Positions 44,372 to 55,032 are shown, numbered from the stretch's first letter. The stretch is DNA of 64,000 nucleotides from Bradyrhizobium sp. NFR13 (GCF_900114605.1 NZ_FOTP01000001.1:1-64000), one strand, 5' to 3'. Program-made: numbers and translations. The notes: a model not told the origin generated them from the sequence alone.

Positions 44372-46234
44372 ATGTCGACAGCCCCCCACATCATCCGTGA
44401 TGACAACCCCGCGCGTGCCGTCGTGACGGCGATGGCCTTGTTTGCCGCGCTGTGCGGCACCACGGTCCCCGCTTCCGCACAGCAACTCGCCTGCGACGAC
44501 GGGATCAAGACCGCATTTCATCCCGATGAGGCCACCACCGTGGTGGCCGTGCTGGCGATCAAGAAGGGCGAGGAACTGGTCGCGCAGGATTCGCCTCGCC
44601 CGATCACCATGGCGGCGGACATGTGCCTGGTGAAGCTTCTGGTGAGGCCAGGCTTTACGGCGGAAAAGGACAAGGCTGCGCGCTCCTGGTCCGAGGGCAT
44701 CGGCATCGAGGTCTGGCTGCCCGCACCGGCGAACTGGAACACGCGCATCCGCAATTACGGCGGCGGAGGCTGGGTCGGCGGCGGCCATCGCACCGCCGAC
44801 AAGATCGGCAGCAAGGTACCGGCTCTTGTGAACGCCAATATGGGCTATGCCTCGGGCACCACCGATGCTGGACAGCCCTGGTATCAGGATGGCTCCTTCA
44901 CCTTTCTCTCCGACGGCAAGGTCAATACCGAAGGGTTTCGCGACTTCTCGGTGCGCGCCATGGTCGAGCAGGCCGTGAAAACGAAAGCGCTTGCTACGCT
45001 CTATTACGGCAAGGCGCCGGCTTACACTTATTACGATGGCCATTCGCAAGGCGGCCGACAGGGTATGAAGATCGCCCAAGACTATCCCGAGCTCTATGAC
45101 GGCTACATGATCGCGCAGCCGGCGCTGAACATCCCGCAATTCGGCACGGCCGGTCTGTATCCGCAGATCGTGATGAAGACCGAGCTCGGCTTCACCGCGC
45201 TCGACAAACCGAAAGCCGCAGCCTTCGCCGCCAAGATCGACGCCGCCAACAAACGCGCCCTTGCAGCCTGCGACAAGGCCGGGATCGGCTTCCTGCTCGA
45301 TCCGTTCGCCTGCGATTACGATCCCGCACGCGATGCCGCGGCTCTCTGCAGCGGCGAAGCCGGTCAGGGCGTTACCGGCAGCAATGCCGATGGGGCAACC
45401 TGCATGAGCCCCAAGGAAGCGATGGCGCTCGACCGGATCTGGTTCGGCGCGACGCCCGATGGCAGCTACGACGCTGCGCAAAGCACCGACAGCCGCAGCG
45501 GCAAGGCGCTCGGCACGAAGCAGGTGTGGTGGGCCTTCACCAGGACCACGGCGATCACCGGGCAGATCACCGGCGCGTCCGCCGATAGCGCAGCCCTCGC
45601 CTTGCAGGATGTTCGCTACGCTGCCGATGCCAGTGCCACCAACCCGTCGAATATTCCGTTCACGACGCGCACGACCACCGAACGCAACAAATGGCAGGAG
45701 CTCAGTTACGCATCGCTCGCCGATACGGTGAGCAAGTCTGTCGCCCTGCAACCCACTCTGTTCAGCGATCTCGGCACCGACAAGGCGGATCTCGGCAAGT
45801 TGCGCGATCTCGGCCGCAAGATCATCGTCTATAGCGGCCTCGTCGACGATGCGATTCCGCCGGCCGGCAACGTCAACTATCACGAGCGCGTCGCCGCACA
45901 GATGGGCGGCCACGCCGAGGTGCAGAAGTTCATGCGGATGTATCTGCTGCCCGGCTCGGCCCATAGCTCGCAGGGCCGCGCTTATACCGTGGGCGGCCAG
46001 AACGATTCCGTGCCGCTGCCGAAACTGCCCGGCAATGCCAACCAGACGCCGGCGCGCGAGCAGGATCAGTTCTTCACCGCGCTGACGGACTGGGTCGAGA
46101 AGGGAGTGGCGCCGGCCGAGATCGCATTGACGTCGCGCGACGGCAAATTGAGCTATCCGGCTTGCGTCTATCCGCTGCGGACAACGTGGAATAGTGGGGC
46201 GGTGGCGCAGGCAGGAAGCTTTGATTGCAAGTAG
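44372..46234 (+). CDS. Tannase/feruloyl-esterase family protein, lacking the motif disulfide
   Basis: A 620-aa exported esterase from ATG 44372. A signal-type segment (AVVTAMALFAALCGTTVPASAQQ) ends near residue 38. Nucleophile Ser225 lies in YYDGHSQGGRQG, Asp in YSGLVDDAIPP, and catalytic His531 in PGSAHSSQG. In the family's CS-D-HC motif the residues beside Ser and His are cysteines that form a disulfide; here they are His and Ser. Members hydrolyse gallate or ferulate esters of plant material; the substrate here is unproven. A copy of its 3' end recurs at 48794. Confidence 0.87.
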   Translation: MSTAPHIIRDDNPARAVVTAMALFAALCGTTVPASAQQLACDDGIKTAFHPDEATTVVAVLAIKKGEELVAQDSPRPITMAADMCLVKLLVRPGFTAEKDKAARSWSEGIGIEVWLPAPANWNTRIRNYGGGGWVGGGHRTADKIGSKVPALVNANMGYASGTTDAGQPWYQDGSFTFLSDGKVNTEGFRDFSVRAMVEQAVKTKALATLYYGKAPAYTYYDGHSQGGRQGMKIAQDYPELYDGYMIAQPALNIPQFGTAGLYPQIVMKTELGFTALDKPKAAAFAAKIDAANKRALAACDKAGIGFLLDPFACDYDPARDAAALCSGEAGQGVTGSNADGATCMSPKEAMALDRIWFGATPDGSYDAAQSTDSRSGKALGTKQVWWAFTRTTAITGQITGASADSAALALQDVRYAADASATNPSNIPFTTRTTTERNKWQELSYASLADTVSKSVALQPTLFSDLGTDKADLGKLRDLGRKIIVYSGLVDDAIPPAGNVNYHERVAAQMGGHAEVQKFMRMYLLPGSAHSSQGRAYTVGGQNDSVPLPKLPGNANQTPAREQDQFFTALTDWVEKGVAPAEIALTSRDGKLSYPACVYPLRTTWNSGAVAQAGSFDCK

Positions 46235-46236
46235 CT

Positions 46237-46310
46237 GTCATTCCGGAGACGCGGGAGCGAAAGCTCTCGCCTCTCGTTCGTCATGGCCGGACTTGATCCG
46301 GCCATCCACG
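46237..46310. repeat. Two repeat fragments after the tannase gene
   Basis: A partial GTCATTCCGGAG element starts at 46237. At 46278-46310 a second family appears, CGTCATGGCCGGACTTGATC followed by CGGCCATCCACG. The same second family forms a complete pair at 48877-48960. The 225-base gap holds no gene. Confidence 0.7.
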
Positions 46311-46366
46311 AATTGCCCCTCGGCACACTCCAGCGATTTGAGTGCTTCCAGTCTTGAGAAGTTCCA

Positions 46367-46387
46367 ACGTGGCATGTGATGCCACGT
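46367..46387. promoter_or_regulatory. Perfect palindrome upstream of the TonB-dependent receptor
   Basis: Arms ACGTGGCAT and ATGCCACGT flank GTG. It lies 72 bases before the receptor start, a suitable place for an operator. It does not resemble a Fur or Irr site, so a non-iron regulator is possible. Confidence 0.45.
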
Positions 46388-46459
46388 GCGATGCGATGCC
46401 CTAAGCACGCGCAAGGAATCGGGCTCGGTTGGTCCGAACGACATGCGGGGCGTTAATCG

Positions 46460-48730
46460 GTGGGGATCGTCGAAAGAAAAGTCACCAAGGCAATGTGTCT
46501 TGGTGCAGCGAGTTCTATTGTCTTATTGATGGGTCTGTCGGCACAAGCCAACGCACAGATGTTGGCGCAGGCCACCGGCACGGAGGCGTCTTCGGCGCGC
46601 ACCACGCCGCTCGATCCCATCATTGTTCAAGGCGGCGCCGACCGGCGCGCCAAACCCAGGAGCACTGCGCAGAGCAGCACGTCGCGGACGCCCGCACGCG
46701 CGGTTACACCCAGCAGCACCGCGCCAACTGCCCGCGCGGTGGAAACCGCATGGGGCCCGGTCCAGGGCTATGTAGCCACGCGAAGCGCCACCGGCACCAA
46801 GACCGATACGCCGCTGATCGAGACGCCGCAGTCGATTTCGGTGGTCACGCCGGAGCAGATGCGCGACCAAGGCGCGCGAACCATCGGTGAGGCGCTGGCC
46901 TATACGGCGGGCGTGCAAACCCAGCCCTATGGCTACGATGCCCGTTACGACCAGTTCCTGATCCGCGGATTTGCGGCCAACCAATACGGCAACTACCGCG
47001 ATGGTCTGCGGCAAGGTAACGGCTCCTTCGCCTATTTCCGCAACGAACCCTACGGTGCCGAGCGTCTCGAAGTGATGCGCGGTCCGTCCTCGGTGCTGTA
47101 CGGCGCCAACGAAGCCGGCGGCATGGTGAATTTCGTCAGCAAGATGCCGCTCGAGAAGCGGCTCAACGAAGTCGGGCTCGATATCGGCAATTTCAATCGC
47201 TATCAGGGTCGTTTCGATTTCAGCGGACCAACGCTCGACAACGACAAGCTGCTCTATCGTTTCACCGGCCTGGTGCGTGACAGCGGCACGCAAATTCCCG
47301 GCACCTGGGACGATCGCGTGTTTCTCGCACCGAGCTTCACCGCGAAGCTGGGCGAAGACACGACGCTCACGGTGCTGGCCGAATACGAGCGCAGCAAGGC
47401 GTCGATGTGGCCGTATTATCTGCGCAACCCGGCGACGGGCGTGGTCACCAATATTCGTCTCGGCGATCCATCATTCGATGCGCTCACGCAGTCGCAGGCC
47501 TCGGTCGGTTACAGGCTCGAACATCGCTTCAATGAGGCTGTGACGTTCCGGCAGAACGTCCGGCTCGGGCACGTGTCGTTGGAAGGCAACATGATCGATG
47601 CGCTCAGTCTCTCTCCCGACGGCCGCACGTTGAACCGCTACGCGTCGACCTTCAAGGAAAGCCTGAACACCTTCAATATCGACAATCAGGTCGAAGCCAG
47701 GTTGGCGACCGGCCCGATCAAGCATACGGTCCTGGCCGGAGTCGATTACTTCCGGCAGGGAACGACCTTTGGCTACTATGCGGGCGCCGGTCCGTCGCTC
47801 GACCTGATAAATCCTGTTTATGGCACTTCGGCGCCGACATTGCCCTTGTCGCTTCTGAGCGCCAATAGCCAGACGCTCGGCCAGCTCGGACTTTACGCGC
47901 AGGACCAGATGGCACTGGGCGGCTGGCGGCTGACCATCGGCGGCCGGCAGGACTTTGCCGAACTCTCGGACCATAACGACCTGTCAGGCGTGACGACCAC
48001 GAGCGACCCAAGCAAGTTCACGGGCCGCGCGGGATTGCTGTATCTGTTCGACAACGGGCTCGCGCCTTACGTCAACTACGCGACGTCATTCCTGCCGCAG
48101 AGTGGCACGACGGCACCCGGGCGCGGCGCCACACCCTTCGCGCCGACGACCGGTGAATCGTTCGAAGCCGGTATCAAGTATCAGCCACTTGGCTGGAACA
48201 GCTACTTCACGGCGACCTGGTTCAACCTGACCAAGGACAACGTGCTGACAACCGATCCGGTCTTCGGTTCGCTGTACTCGGTGCAGACCGGCCAGATACG
48301 CTCACGCGGTACAGAGCTGGAGGCGGTGCTGTCTCTGGCAGAGGGTCTCAAGGGTATCGCGTCCTATAGCTATACTGACGCTACCGTGACTCGCAGCAAC
48401 GGGGCTGATCTCGGCAAAGTGCCGCTCGGCGTGCCAACGCAGCAGGCAGCGATTTTCCTCGACTACACCTGGCAAACCGGTCCGCTCGCGGGATTCGGTG
48501 TCGGCGCCGGCGCGCGCTGGATCGGACAGACCTGGGCTGACGAGATCAATACAATCAGAAACCCTGCGATCACGGCGTTCGATGCGGGTGTGCATTACGA
48601 TTATCGCGGCATGCGCCTGGCCGTGAATGCGCGCAATCTGTCGGACGAGCGTGTTCCGATCTGCAACGGGGGAACCTGCACCTTCACGCAAGGGCGCACC
48701 GTTCTCGGCAGCGTGACAGCGCGATGGTGA
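46460..48730 (+). CDS. TonB-dependent outer-membrane receptor (siderophore-receptor type)
   Basis: A 756-aa receptor. A signal peptide (AMCLGAASSIVLLMGLSAQANA) is followed by a Thr/Ser/Arg-rich linker. The plug domain begins at TPLIETPQSISVVTPEQMRDQGARTIGEALAYTAGV and includes FLIRGFA and RLEVMRGPSSVLYGANEAGGMVNFVSK. The beta-barrel ends in GRTVLGSVTARW with the terminal aromatic. The FhuA/FecA-like group takes up ferric siderophores, but a plant phenolic ligand is possible given the tannase beside it. GTG 46460 is used; ATG 46493 would still keep the signal peptide. Confidence 0.88.
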   Translation: MGIVERKVTKAMCLGAASSIVLLMGLSAQANAQMLAQATGTEASSARTTPLDPIIVQGGADRRAKPRSTAQSSTSRTPARAVTPSSTAPTARAVETAWGPVQGYVATRSATGTKTDTPLIETPQSISVVTPEQMRDQGARTIGEALAYTAGVQTQPYGYDARYDQFLIRGFAANQYGNYRDGLRQGNGSFAYFRNEPYGAERLEVMRGPSSVLYGANEAGGMVNFVSKMPLEKRLNEVGLDIGNFNRYQGRFDFSGPTLDNDKLLYRFTGLVRDSGTQIPGTWDDRVFLAPSFTAKLGEDTTLTVLAEYERSKASMWPYYLRNPATGVVTNIRLGDPSFDALTQSQASVGYRLEHRFNEAVTFRQNVRLGHVSLEGNMIDALSLSPDGRTLNRYASTFKESLNTFNIDNQVEARLATGPIKHTVLAGVDYFRQGTTFGYYAGAGPSLDLINPVYGTSAPTLPLSLLSANSQTLGQLGLYAQDQMALGGWRLTIGGRQDFAELSDHNDLSGVTTTSDPSKFTGRAGLLYLFDNGLAPYVNYATSFLPQSGTTAPGRGATPFAPTTGESFEAGIKYQPLGWNSYFTATWFNLTKDNVLTTDPVFGSLYSVQTGQIRSRGTELEAVLSLAEGLKGIASYSYTDATVTRSNGADLGKVPLGVPTQQAAIFLDYTWQTGPLAGFGVGAGARWIGQTWADEINTIRNPAITAFDAGVHYDYRGMRLAVNARNLSDERVPICNGGTCTFTQGRTVLGSVTARW

Positions 48731-48793
48731 GAACGCGGCTGCGAAACCTCTGGTGAAGCAGTTCTGGCTGCAGGAATGACGTGAAACGACGGC

Positions 48794-48829
48794 GCGGTGG
48801 CGCAGGCGGGTAGCTTTGAGGGCAAGTAA
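48794..48829 (+). pseudogene. Remnant of a second tannase-gene 3' end
   Basis: This 36-base stretch differs at only five positions from the last 36 bases of the tannase gene (46199-46234). Read in the same frame it encodes AVAQAGSFEGK and a stop, against AVAQAGSFDCK there. Weaker similarity continues about 25 bases upstream. It appears to be the tail of a lost paralogue or a duplication scar around the TonB-dependent receptor gene. Confidence 0.7.
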
Positions 48830-48876
48830 CCGTAGCCTCAACATCGATTTGTTGGTCCAGGCAATGCACTATCATC

Positions 48877-48960
48877 CGTCATGGCCGGGCTTGACCCGGC
48901 CATCCACGCCTTCGCCTGTGACAAGACGTGGATGCCCGGCTCAAGGCCTGGCATGACGTG
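48877..48960. repeat. CGTCATGGCCGGGC-type dispersed repeat
   Basis: CGTCATGGCCGGGCTTGAC, CGGCCATCCACG and, inverted, GACGTGGATGCCCGGCTCAA and GGCATGACGTGG make an 84-base imperfect palindrome. It lies between the receptor gene and the convergent 49008 gene. Confidence 0.75.
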
Positions 48961-49007
48961 GAGAGATCAGTGCAGATCACGAGCAGCTGACCAGCGCGCT
49001 TGATCTG

Positions 49008-50606
49008 TTACTCACCCCAGGCCGCAAATGCGTCGTTGAAGGCACGCTCGCCGGGCGAGCCCTTCTCGATGGCGATGATGGCGCGGCGCTGGTTGGCATA
49101 GACCAGCGGGATATCGAACCATGACCGCTCCTTCAGGAGCTGCAGGTTGCGCGCACGATCGCTTTCGACATTGCTGAGACCGACCAGGAAGAAGCCGTCG
49201 GTGACCTTGACCGCGAGGCCGGCCAGCGGCGTGCCCCTCGCCTGCTCGTTCGACTTCATCAGCACGCCAGGGACATTGGCGATGCCGCCGCCGGCGAAAT
49301 CGGGCGGCAGCACGAAAGTGAGTTCGGCCGTGTGGCTGGCAGGCAGCGACGTGTCGGTATTGCGGCGGAACGACATGGTCATCTTGAACTTGCGTTCGGG
49401 AATCTCGATGTCCGCGCGCACGGCGATGTCACCAGGCTTGCCGCCGGTGCCCTTGATCTGCTCGGTGCGCCAGACCACCGTGCCGACATATTGCCGGCCC
49501 TTCGGCTCAGCCGGATCCTCGTCATACAGAACGACGCGCTGCGCGACCGGCGCGATCTGATCCGACGACGACGGCTGACCAACGCGATCGGCGATTTTCG
49601 GCCGCGGCGCCAGCGGCGCATCCTTGTTGTCGGTGACGACGGGCGCCGAACCGCCGGCGAAACCGCGCACCATCTTGTTGATCGTAGGCCAGCCCAGAAT
49701 CACTGCGCCGATCAGGATCATCACGATGCCGATGAGAAGCGCGGTCTTGAACGGGAAACCGCCGCTGACGCGCCTCGGCTTCGGAGGCCCGGGCGGCTTC
49801 GCCTTCTTGCCCTTGGAATCCTTGATGCGCGACGGCGGCACCTGCGACTCGTCGCCGGCCTGCTCATCGTAGGCTGTCTCGTCGTAGCCGAAAGCCTCGC
49901 TGCGCGCTTCCATGCTGGGTTCGAGACGATCGAATTCCGGCGTCGGCGATGGCACGTTGGCGTAGGTCTTGCGCGCCGCCCGGTTGGCCTGGGCGGCGGC
50001 GCGGCCGAGATCGTCGACATCGGCGGTGACGTCGCGGAAACCGCGCATCGCGGCATCGCCCTGGTCGCCGCGGTCGTTGCGGGCCGGCGGCGGCGTATTG
50101 TTATCGGAGCGGCGCGGCGTGCCCGATCGTTCGCGGGTTGGCGGACCGTTCGGATCCTGCGCGCCGGCATTGGGCGACTGCTGCTTTGGAATCGGCGGCG
50201 GGTCGACACGCAAAGTGCGCGGCGGACGCGGCTCTTCCGGGGCACGCGGAGACGGCGGTGTCGGCGTGATCGGCTGACGGCCACGCGGCGACGGCTCGGC
50301 CGGCGTGGCACCGGCCCGCGGCCCGGCATTGCGAAACGCATCGCCGGCACGCGGCTTGCCATCCGACGGCGGACGCGAAGCGTCGCGGGCGCGCTGGGCA
50401 GCCTCGGACTCAACCTTGCGGACGGCCTCCTCGAGCGACAGCCGCTCGCGGGTGATTTCCGACTCGCTGAGCGGCGGCTCGACACTGCGCAACTGGGCAA
50501 TCAGAGCCGTGCGGGCGCGCTCATAGAGCGCACGCCGCTGCTCACCGGGAGCACTGGGGTCCAGTCCGGCGATGGCACGGGCGATCAACGGGTAGTAATC
50601 AGCCAT
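49008..50606 (-). CDS. Single-span membrane protein of unknown function, Pro/Arg-rich N-terminus
   Basis: A 532-aa protein. Residues ~1-80 are helical (ADYYPLIARAIAGLDPSAPGEQRRALYERARTALIAQL). A long Pro/Arg/Asp-rich disordered region follows. One membrane segment lies near 290 (ALLIGIVMILIGAVILGW). The C-terminal ~180 residues look like a folded beta domain (VVLYDEDPAEPKGRQYVGTVVWRTEQ ... FRRNTDTSLPASHTAELTF ... GFFLVGLSNVESDRARNLQLLKERSWFDIPLVY). I know similar rhizobial proteins only as hypothetical. It is 53 bases downstream of purA on the same strand. Confidence 0.8.
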   Translation of the reverse strand: MADYYPLIARAIAGLDPSAPGEQRRALYERARTALIAQLRSVEPPLSESEITRERLSLEEAVRKVESEAAQRARDASRPPSDGKPRAGDAFRNAGPRAGATPAEPSPRGRQPITPTPPSPRAPEEPRPPRTLRVDPPPIPKQQSPNAGAQDPNGPPTRERSGTPRRSDNNTPPPARNDRGDQGDAAMRGFRDVTADVDDLGRAAAQANRAARKTYANVPSPTPEFDRLEPSMEARSEAFGYDETAYDEQAGDESQVPPSRIKDSKGKKAKPPGPPKPRRVSGGFPFKTALLIGIVMILIGAVILGWPTINKMVRGFAGGSAPVVTDNKDAPLAPRPKIADRVGQPSSSDQIAPVAQRVVLYDEDPAEPKGRQYVGTVVWRTEQIKGTGGKPGDIAVRADIEIPERKFKMTMSFRRNTDTSLPASHTAELTFVLPPDFAGGGIANVPGVLMKSNEQARGTPLAGLAVKVTDGFFLVGLSNVESDRARNLQLLKERSWFDIPLVYANQRRAIIAIEKGSPGERAFNDAFAAWGE

Positions 50607-50659
50607 CTCGACTCAATGTTGCGGGTGCATCAATTTGGAGGCTATCCGGTAACAGTCCG

Positions 50660-51952
<1,293 letters not shown>

Positions 51953-52427
51953 TTGGCGCTAGTCCTCTGAAAAATACACGCGTCGAAGCGTGATCAGCGC
52001 GGAAAACGGTCTGCCGTTTGCCGGATCACGCCCAGGCATCTGCCTAAACGCGGCCAATGATCTTGGTTGCCCAAGCCTTCCAGGACGCTGTCTGCGATGC
52101 AAAACGGGAATAAAGGAAGCGCGGGGGGAAAACAAGCACGAACGCCCCAAAAATGGCCTTGCCGGCCCCATGCAAACCTTTGATATCCCCTGAAAATCCG
52201 GAGCGATGTGGCGAGATTGCGGCAGCGCTCGCGGCCCGATTGCTGAGAATGCCTCTCAATCTCACATGGTCGTGAGATGGGTCCTATCGATGGAAATCTG
52301 CCCTCGTTGTGCCGCTGCGTCGCCCTATATGGGTACCTCCGAGCGTTAATTACGCCGCTCGCCCGCAGACGTTGAACGGAATCCCGCGCCACCCGCCTTA
52401 CCTATGGGGCGTTCAGGAGTGACCATC
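51953..52427. other. 475-base intergenic region between purA and the FecR gene
   Basis: No convincing gene. It should hold the divergent promoters of purA and of the FecR-cyclase pair. A small stem, TCTCAC / GTGAGA around ATGGTC, lies near 52258-52275. Nothing else stands out. Confidence 0.4.
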
Positions 52428-52949
52428 ATGACCCATTCAATCAGGCTGGCGGCGGCCATGATTGCTGCGGCGTGCGTGTATGGCAGTGCTGCATTGGCGC
52501 AGCAGGCCGGCACCGGCTGTACATCGAGCCAGCCAACCGGCGGGCCGCAAACCCTGCGCTGCGGTGGCGTGACGATCATTGCTGAAAACGGCGCGCGCTT
52601 CACGCTGCTCGATCGCGACCACAACGGCCGTGTCGACGGCGTCGACCTGCAAAGCAAAGCCGTTTTCATCGAGGCCTCCAAACAGAAAGCCGGCAAAACC
52701 TTCGAGGTGATGACACCGCAAGCGATTGCCGCGGTGCGTGGCACCAGATGGGCGGTGGATGCCGAGGGCAGCAAGACATCCGTCTTCGTCGAGACTGGCC
52801 GCGTCGGCGTCAGGCACGTAACCGGTCGCGGCAGCGTGACTCTCAGCCCCGGTGAAGGCGTCGATGTCGATGCATCGGCGACACCGCTCGAGATCAAGCG
52901 CTGGCCCGCGCCGCGTGTCGCCGCATTGATGGCAAGGCTTGGTCGTTAA
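52428..52949 (+). CDS. Exported FecR-domain protein with a calcium-loop-like motif
   Basis: A 173-aa protein from ATG 52428, with AGGAG upstream. The signal peptide is HSIRLAAAMIAAACVYGSAALA (cut near residue 25). The FecR core includes FEVMTPQAIAAVRGTRWAVDAEGSKTSVFVETGRVGVR and TLSPGEGVDV. Residues 62-73 read DRDHNGRVDGVD, the D-x-D-x-N-G-x-x-D-x-x-D pattern of EF-hand and dockerin loops. It lies 35 bases before a CHASE2 cyclase gene and probably works with its periplasmic sensor part. A 17-nt imperfect tandem repeat covers the stop codon. Confidence 0.82.
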   Translation: MTHSIRLAAAMIAAACVYGSAALAQQAGTGCTSSQPTGGPQTLRCGGVTIIAENGARFTLLDRDHNGRVDGVDLQSKAVFIEASKQKAGKTFEVMTPQAIAAVRGTRWAVDAEGSKTSVFVETGRVGVRHVTGRGSVTLSPGEGVDVDASATPLEIKRWPAPRVAALMARLGR

Positions 52950-52966
52950 CAAGGCTTGGACGCTAA
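52932..52966. repeat. Short tandem repeat across the FecR-gene stop
   Basis: Two 17-base units, AAGGCTTGGTCGTTAAC and AAGGCTTGGACGCTAAC, sit head to tail. The first contains the stop codon, so the duplication extends the 3' end without changing the protein. Confidence 0.65.
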
Positions 52967-52984
52967 CGAGGCCCGGATACAACG

Positions 52985-54874
52985 ATGATGAAGGCCAGCA
53001 TATTGCAGACACCGCTCGCCATGGTTCTGGCGGGGGTGTGGGCGGCAGCGCTGGCCTTTGGTCACAACCGCGGCGATGTCGGCTTTCTCGATCGTCTCGA
53101 AGCGACGCTGACCGACCTGCGCATCCAGATCCGCGGCGTGAAAAAGCCGCCCGATCTCGTCACCATCATCGCGATCGACGATCGGGTCGCGCGCGAACAA
53201 GGCAGCTATCCGCTGCCCCGTGCCACACTGACCAAGATCGTCGAGGAAATCGCGCGCTACAAACCGAAAGTGCTCGCACTCGATCTGCTGCTGGTCGACG
53301 CCGGCGCGACGGACACCGACGCCGCGCTGGCACAGGCGCTCGGCAAGACCAACACCGTCATCGCTGCGGCGGCGCTGTTCAGCGAGTCCAAACAGACCGT
53401 GGCCACCAAGGAGGCCGGGCCGCTTGCGGACCTGCCGGTAGCGTCGGGATTTCTGCTGCCGCTGAAAGTCTTCGCCGATCAGGCCACGGTCGGCGTGGTC
53501 AATCTCAACACCGATAGCAGCGGCGTGCCGCGCTCGATGCCGATGCTGATGCGTTCGGCCGACCGTGTGATGGTGTCGATGCCGCTGCGTGTCGCATCCG
53601 CCGCCTCGCGCGACGACACCCAGATTGGCGAATATAATTTCTCCCTCGCCGGCAGCCATGTCCCGACCGATATCGGCCATTTATTGCCGATGTCTTTCTA
53701 TGGACCACACGGCACGATCCGGACGATCAGCGCATCGGAGGTTCTGGCGGGCAAACTCAGCCCTGCCGATATCCAGGACCGCGTCGTCGCCATCGGCGTC
53801 ACCGTGACAGGCGGCGGCGATTTCTTCTCGACGCCGTTCGATCCGGTGATGCCCGGCGTGGAGGTCGTGTCGACCGCAATCACGCATCTGCTCGCCAGGG
53901 ACACCTTGCTGCGCAACACCTCCATCCGGCTGTTCGATGCCGGTTTTGCGATTGTCCTGGCGATCCTGTGCATCGCCCTGCTCGCCTGGCGACGCAATGC
54001 CGTCGGCCTCATTACGATCGTCGCCGTCGTCACGATGTGGGCCGTGATCAACACCGTCGCCTATGGCCATGGCATCTGGATGAGTGCTGCATTGCCATTG
54101 GCGGCGGCGGTGCCGCCGGCGATGGCATTCGGCGCGCTGCAGATCTGGAGCAGCCGGCGCAGCGTGCAGCATTTCGCCGCCCGCAGCGATCTGCTGCGCC
54201 AGTTCCAGGCGCCAGGCCTGCGCGAATGGCTGATCAAGAATCCGGACTACCTGTTGCAGCCGGTGCATCAGCATGCCGCCGTCGTCTTCATCGATCTCTC
54301 GCACTTTACGCGGCTCAGCGAGACGCTCGGCGCAGACGTTGTGCGCGACCTGCTGAAGTCCTTCCATGCGCTGATCGATCAGGTGACCCTCGCCCATGGC
54401 GGCGTGGTGACAAGCTTCATGGGCGACGGCGCGATGATCCTGTTCGGATTGCCTGTGGTGGCCGACGACGATGCCGCCCGTGCCGCGCGCTGCTGTATCG
54501 ACCTCACGACGCGCACCGGCACATGGATCGCCGGTCTTCCGCCCGAGATCGCTAGCCAGATCGGATTCAAGATCGGTGCGCATTTCGGCGATATCGTCGC
54601 ATCGCGTCTCGGCGGCGCGAGCTACCAGCACATCACCGCGACCGGCGACACCGTCAATGTCGCCAGCCGGCTCATGGAGGTTGCGGCTGGTCACGGCGCC
54701 GAAGTGGCCGTCAGCGATGACCTGTTGCGCCGCGCCGGTGACAACTGCCCGATGCTGACCATAGGTACCCTGTCCGGCCCGACCGAGGTTCAGATCCGCG
54801 GCCGCAACGGCGCGGTCAGCGCCTGGCTGTGGTGCGACGGAAGTGCCGCGCGAACTGTGTCGACCTCCGCGTAA
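52985..54874 (+). CDS. CHASE2-domain adenylate/guanylate cyclase
   Basis: A 629-aa membrane sensor-cyclase. Residues ~7-25 form the first membrane segment and ~30-310 the extracytoplasmic CHASE2 domain (FLDRLEATLTDLRIQIRG ... KVLALDLLLVDAG ... GVVNLNTDSSGVPRSMPML). Three membrane spans lie at ~317-395. The class III cyclase domain (~420-600) has metal Asp in VVFIDLSHFTRL and FMGDGAMILFG, and the nucleotide-site block GDTVNVASRLME. Expected product: cAMP (or cGMP) in response to a periplasmic cue, perhaps relayed by the preceding FecR protein. Confidence 0.92.
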   Translation: MMKASILQTPLAMVLAGVWAAALAFGHNRGDVGFLDRLEATLTDLRIQIRGVKKPPDLVTIIAIDDRVAREQGSYPLPRATLTKIVEEIARYKPKVLALDLLLVDAGATDTDAALAQALGKTNTVIAAAALFSESKQTVATKEAGPLADLPVASGFLLPLKVFADQATVGVVNLNTDSSGVPRSMPMLMRSADRVMVSMPLRVASAASRDDTQIGEYNFSLAGSHVPTDIGHLLPMSFYGPHGTIRTISASEVLAGKLSPADIQDRVVAIGVTVTGGGDFFSTPFDPVMPGVEVVSTAITHLLARDTLLRNTSIRLFDAGFAIVLAILCIALLAWRRNAVGLITIVAVVTMWAVINTVAYGHGIWMSAALPLAAAVPPAMAFGALQIWSSRRSVQHFAARSDLLRQFQAPGLREWLIKNPDYLLQPVHQHAAVVFIDLSHFTRLSETLGADVVRDLLKSFHALIDQVTLAHGGVVTSFMGDGAMILFGLPVVADDDAARAARCCIDLTTRTGTWIAGLPPEIASQIGFKIGAHFGDIVASRLGGASYQHITATGDTVNVASRLMEVAAGHGAEVAVSDDLLRRAGDNCPMLTIGTLSGPTEVQIRGRNGAVSAWLWCDGSAARTVSTSA

Positions 54875-55032
54875 ATCGACGCACGCGGCATCGCCGCGAT
54901 GGAGCCGGAACCCGGTCTGATCTGGCACGTTTGCTCGAAGACCTATTACCGTACATTCGCAACCGTATCTCCCTGCGGCTGTATTTTGTTGAAGCGTATT
55001 TTTGCGATCGGAGCGCAGCTCCCGAGGTATTC

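Noticed and set aside
44288-45964. Minus-strand open frame of 558 aa opposite the tannase gene
   Set aside because: Shadow of a strong coding gene with biased composition.
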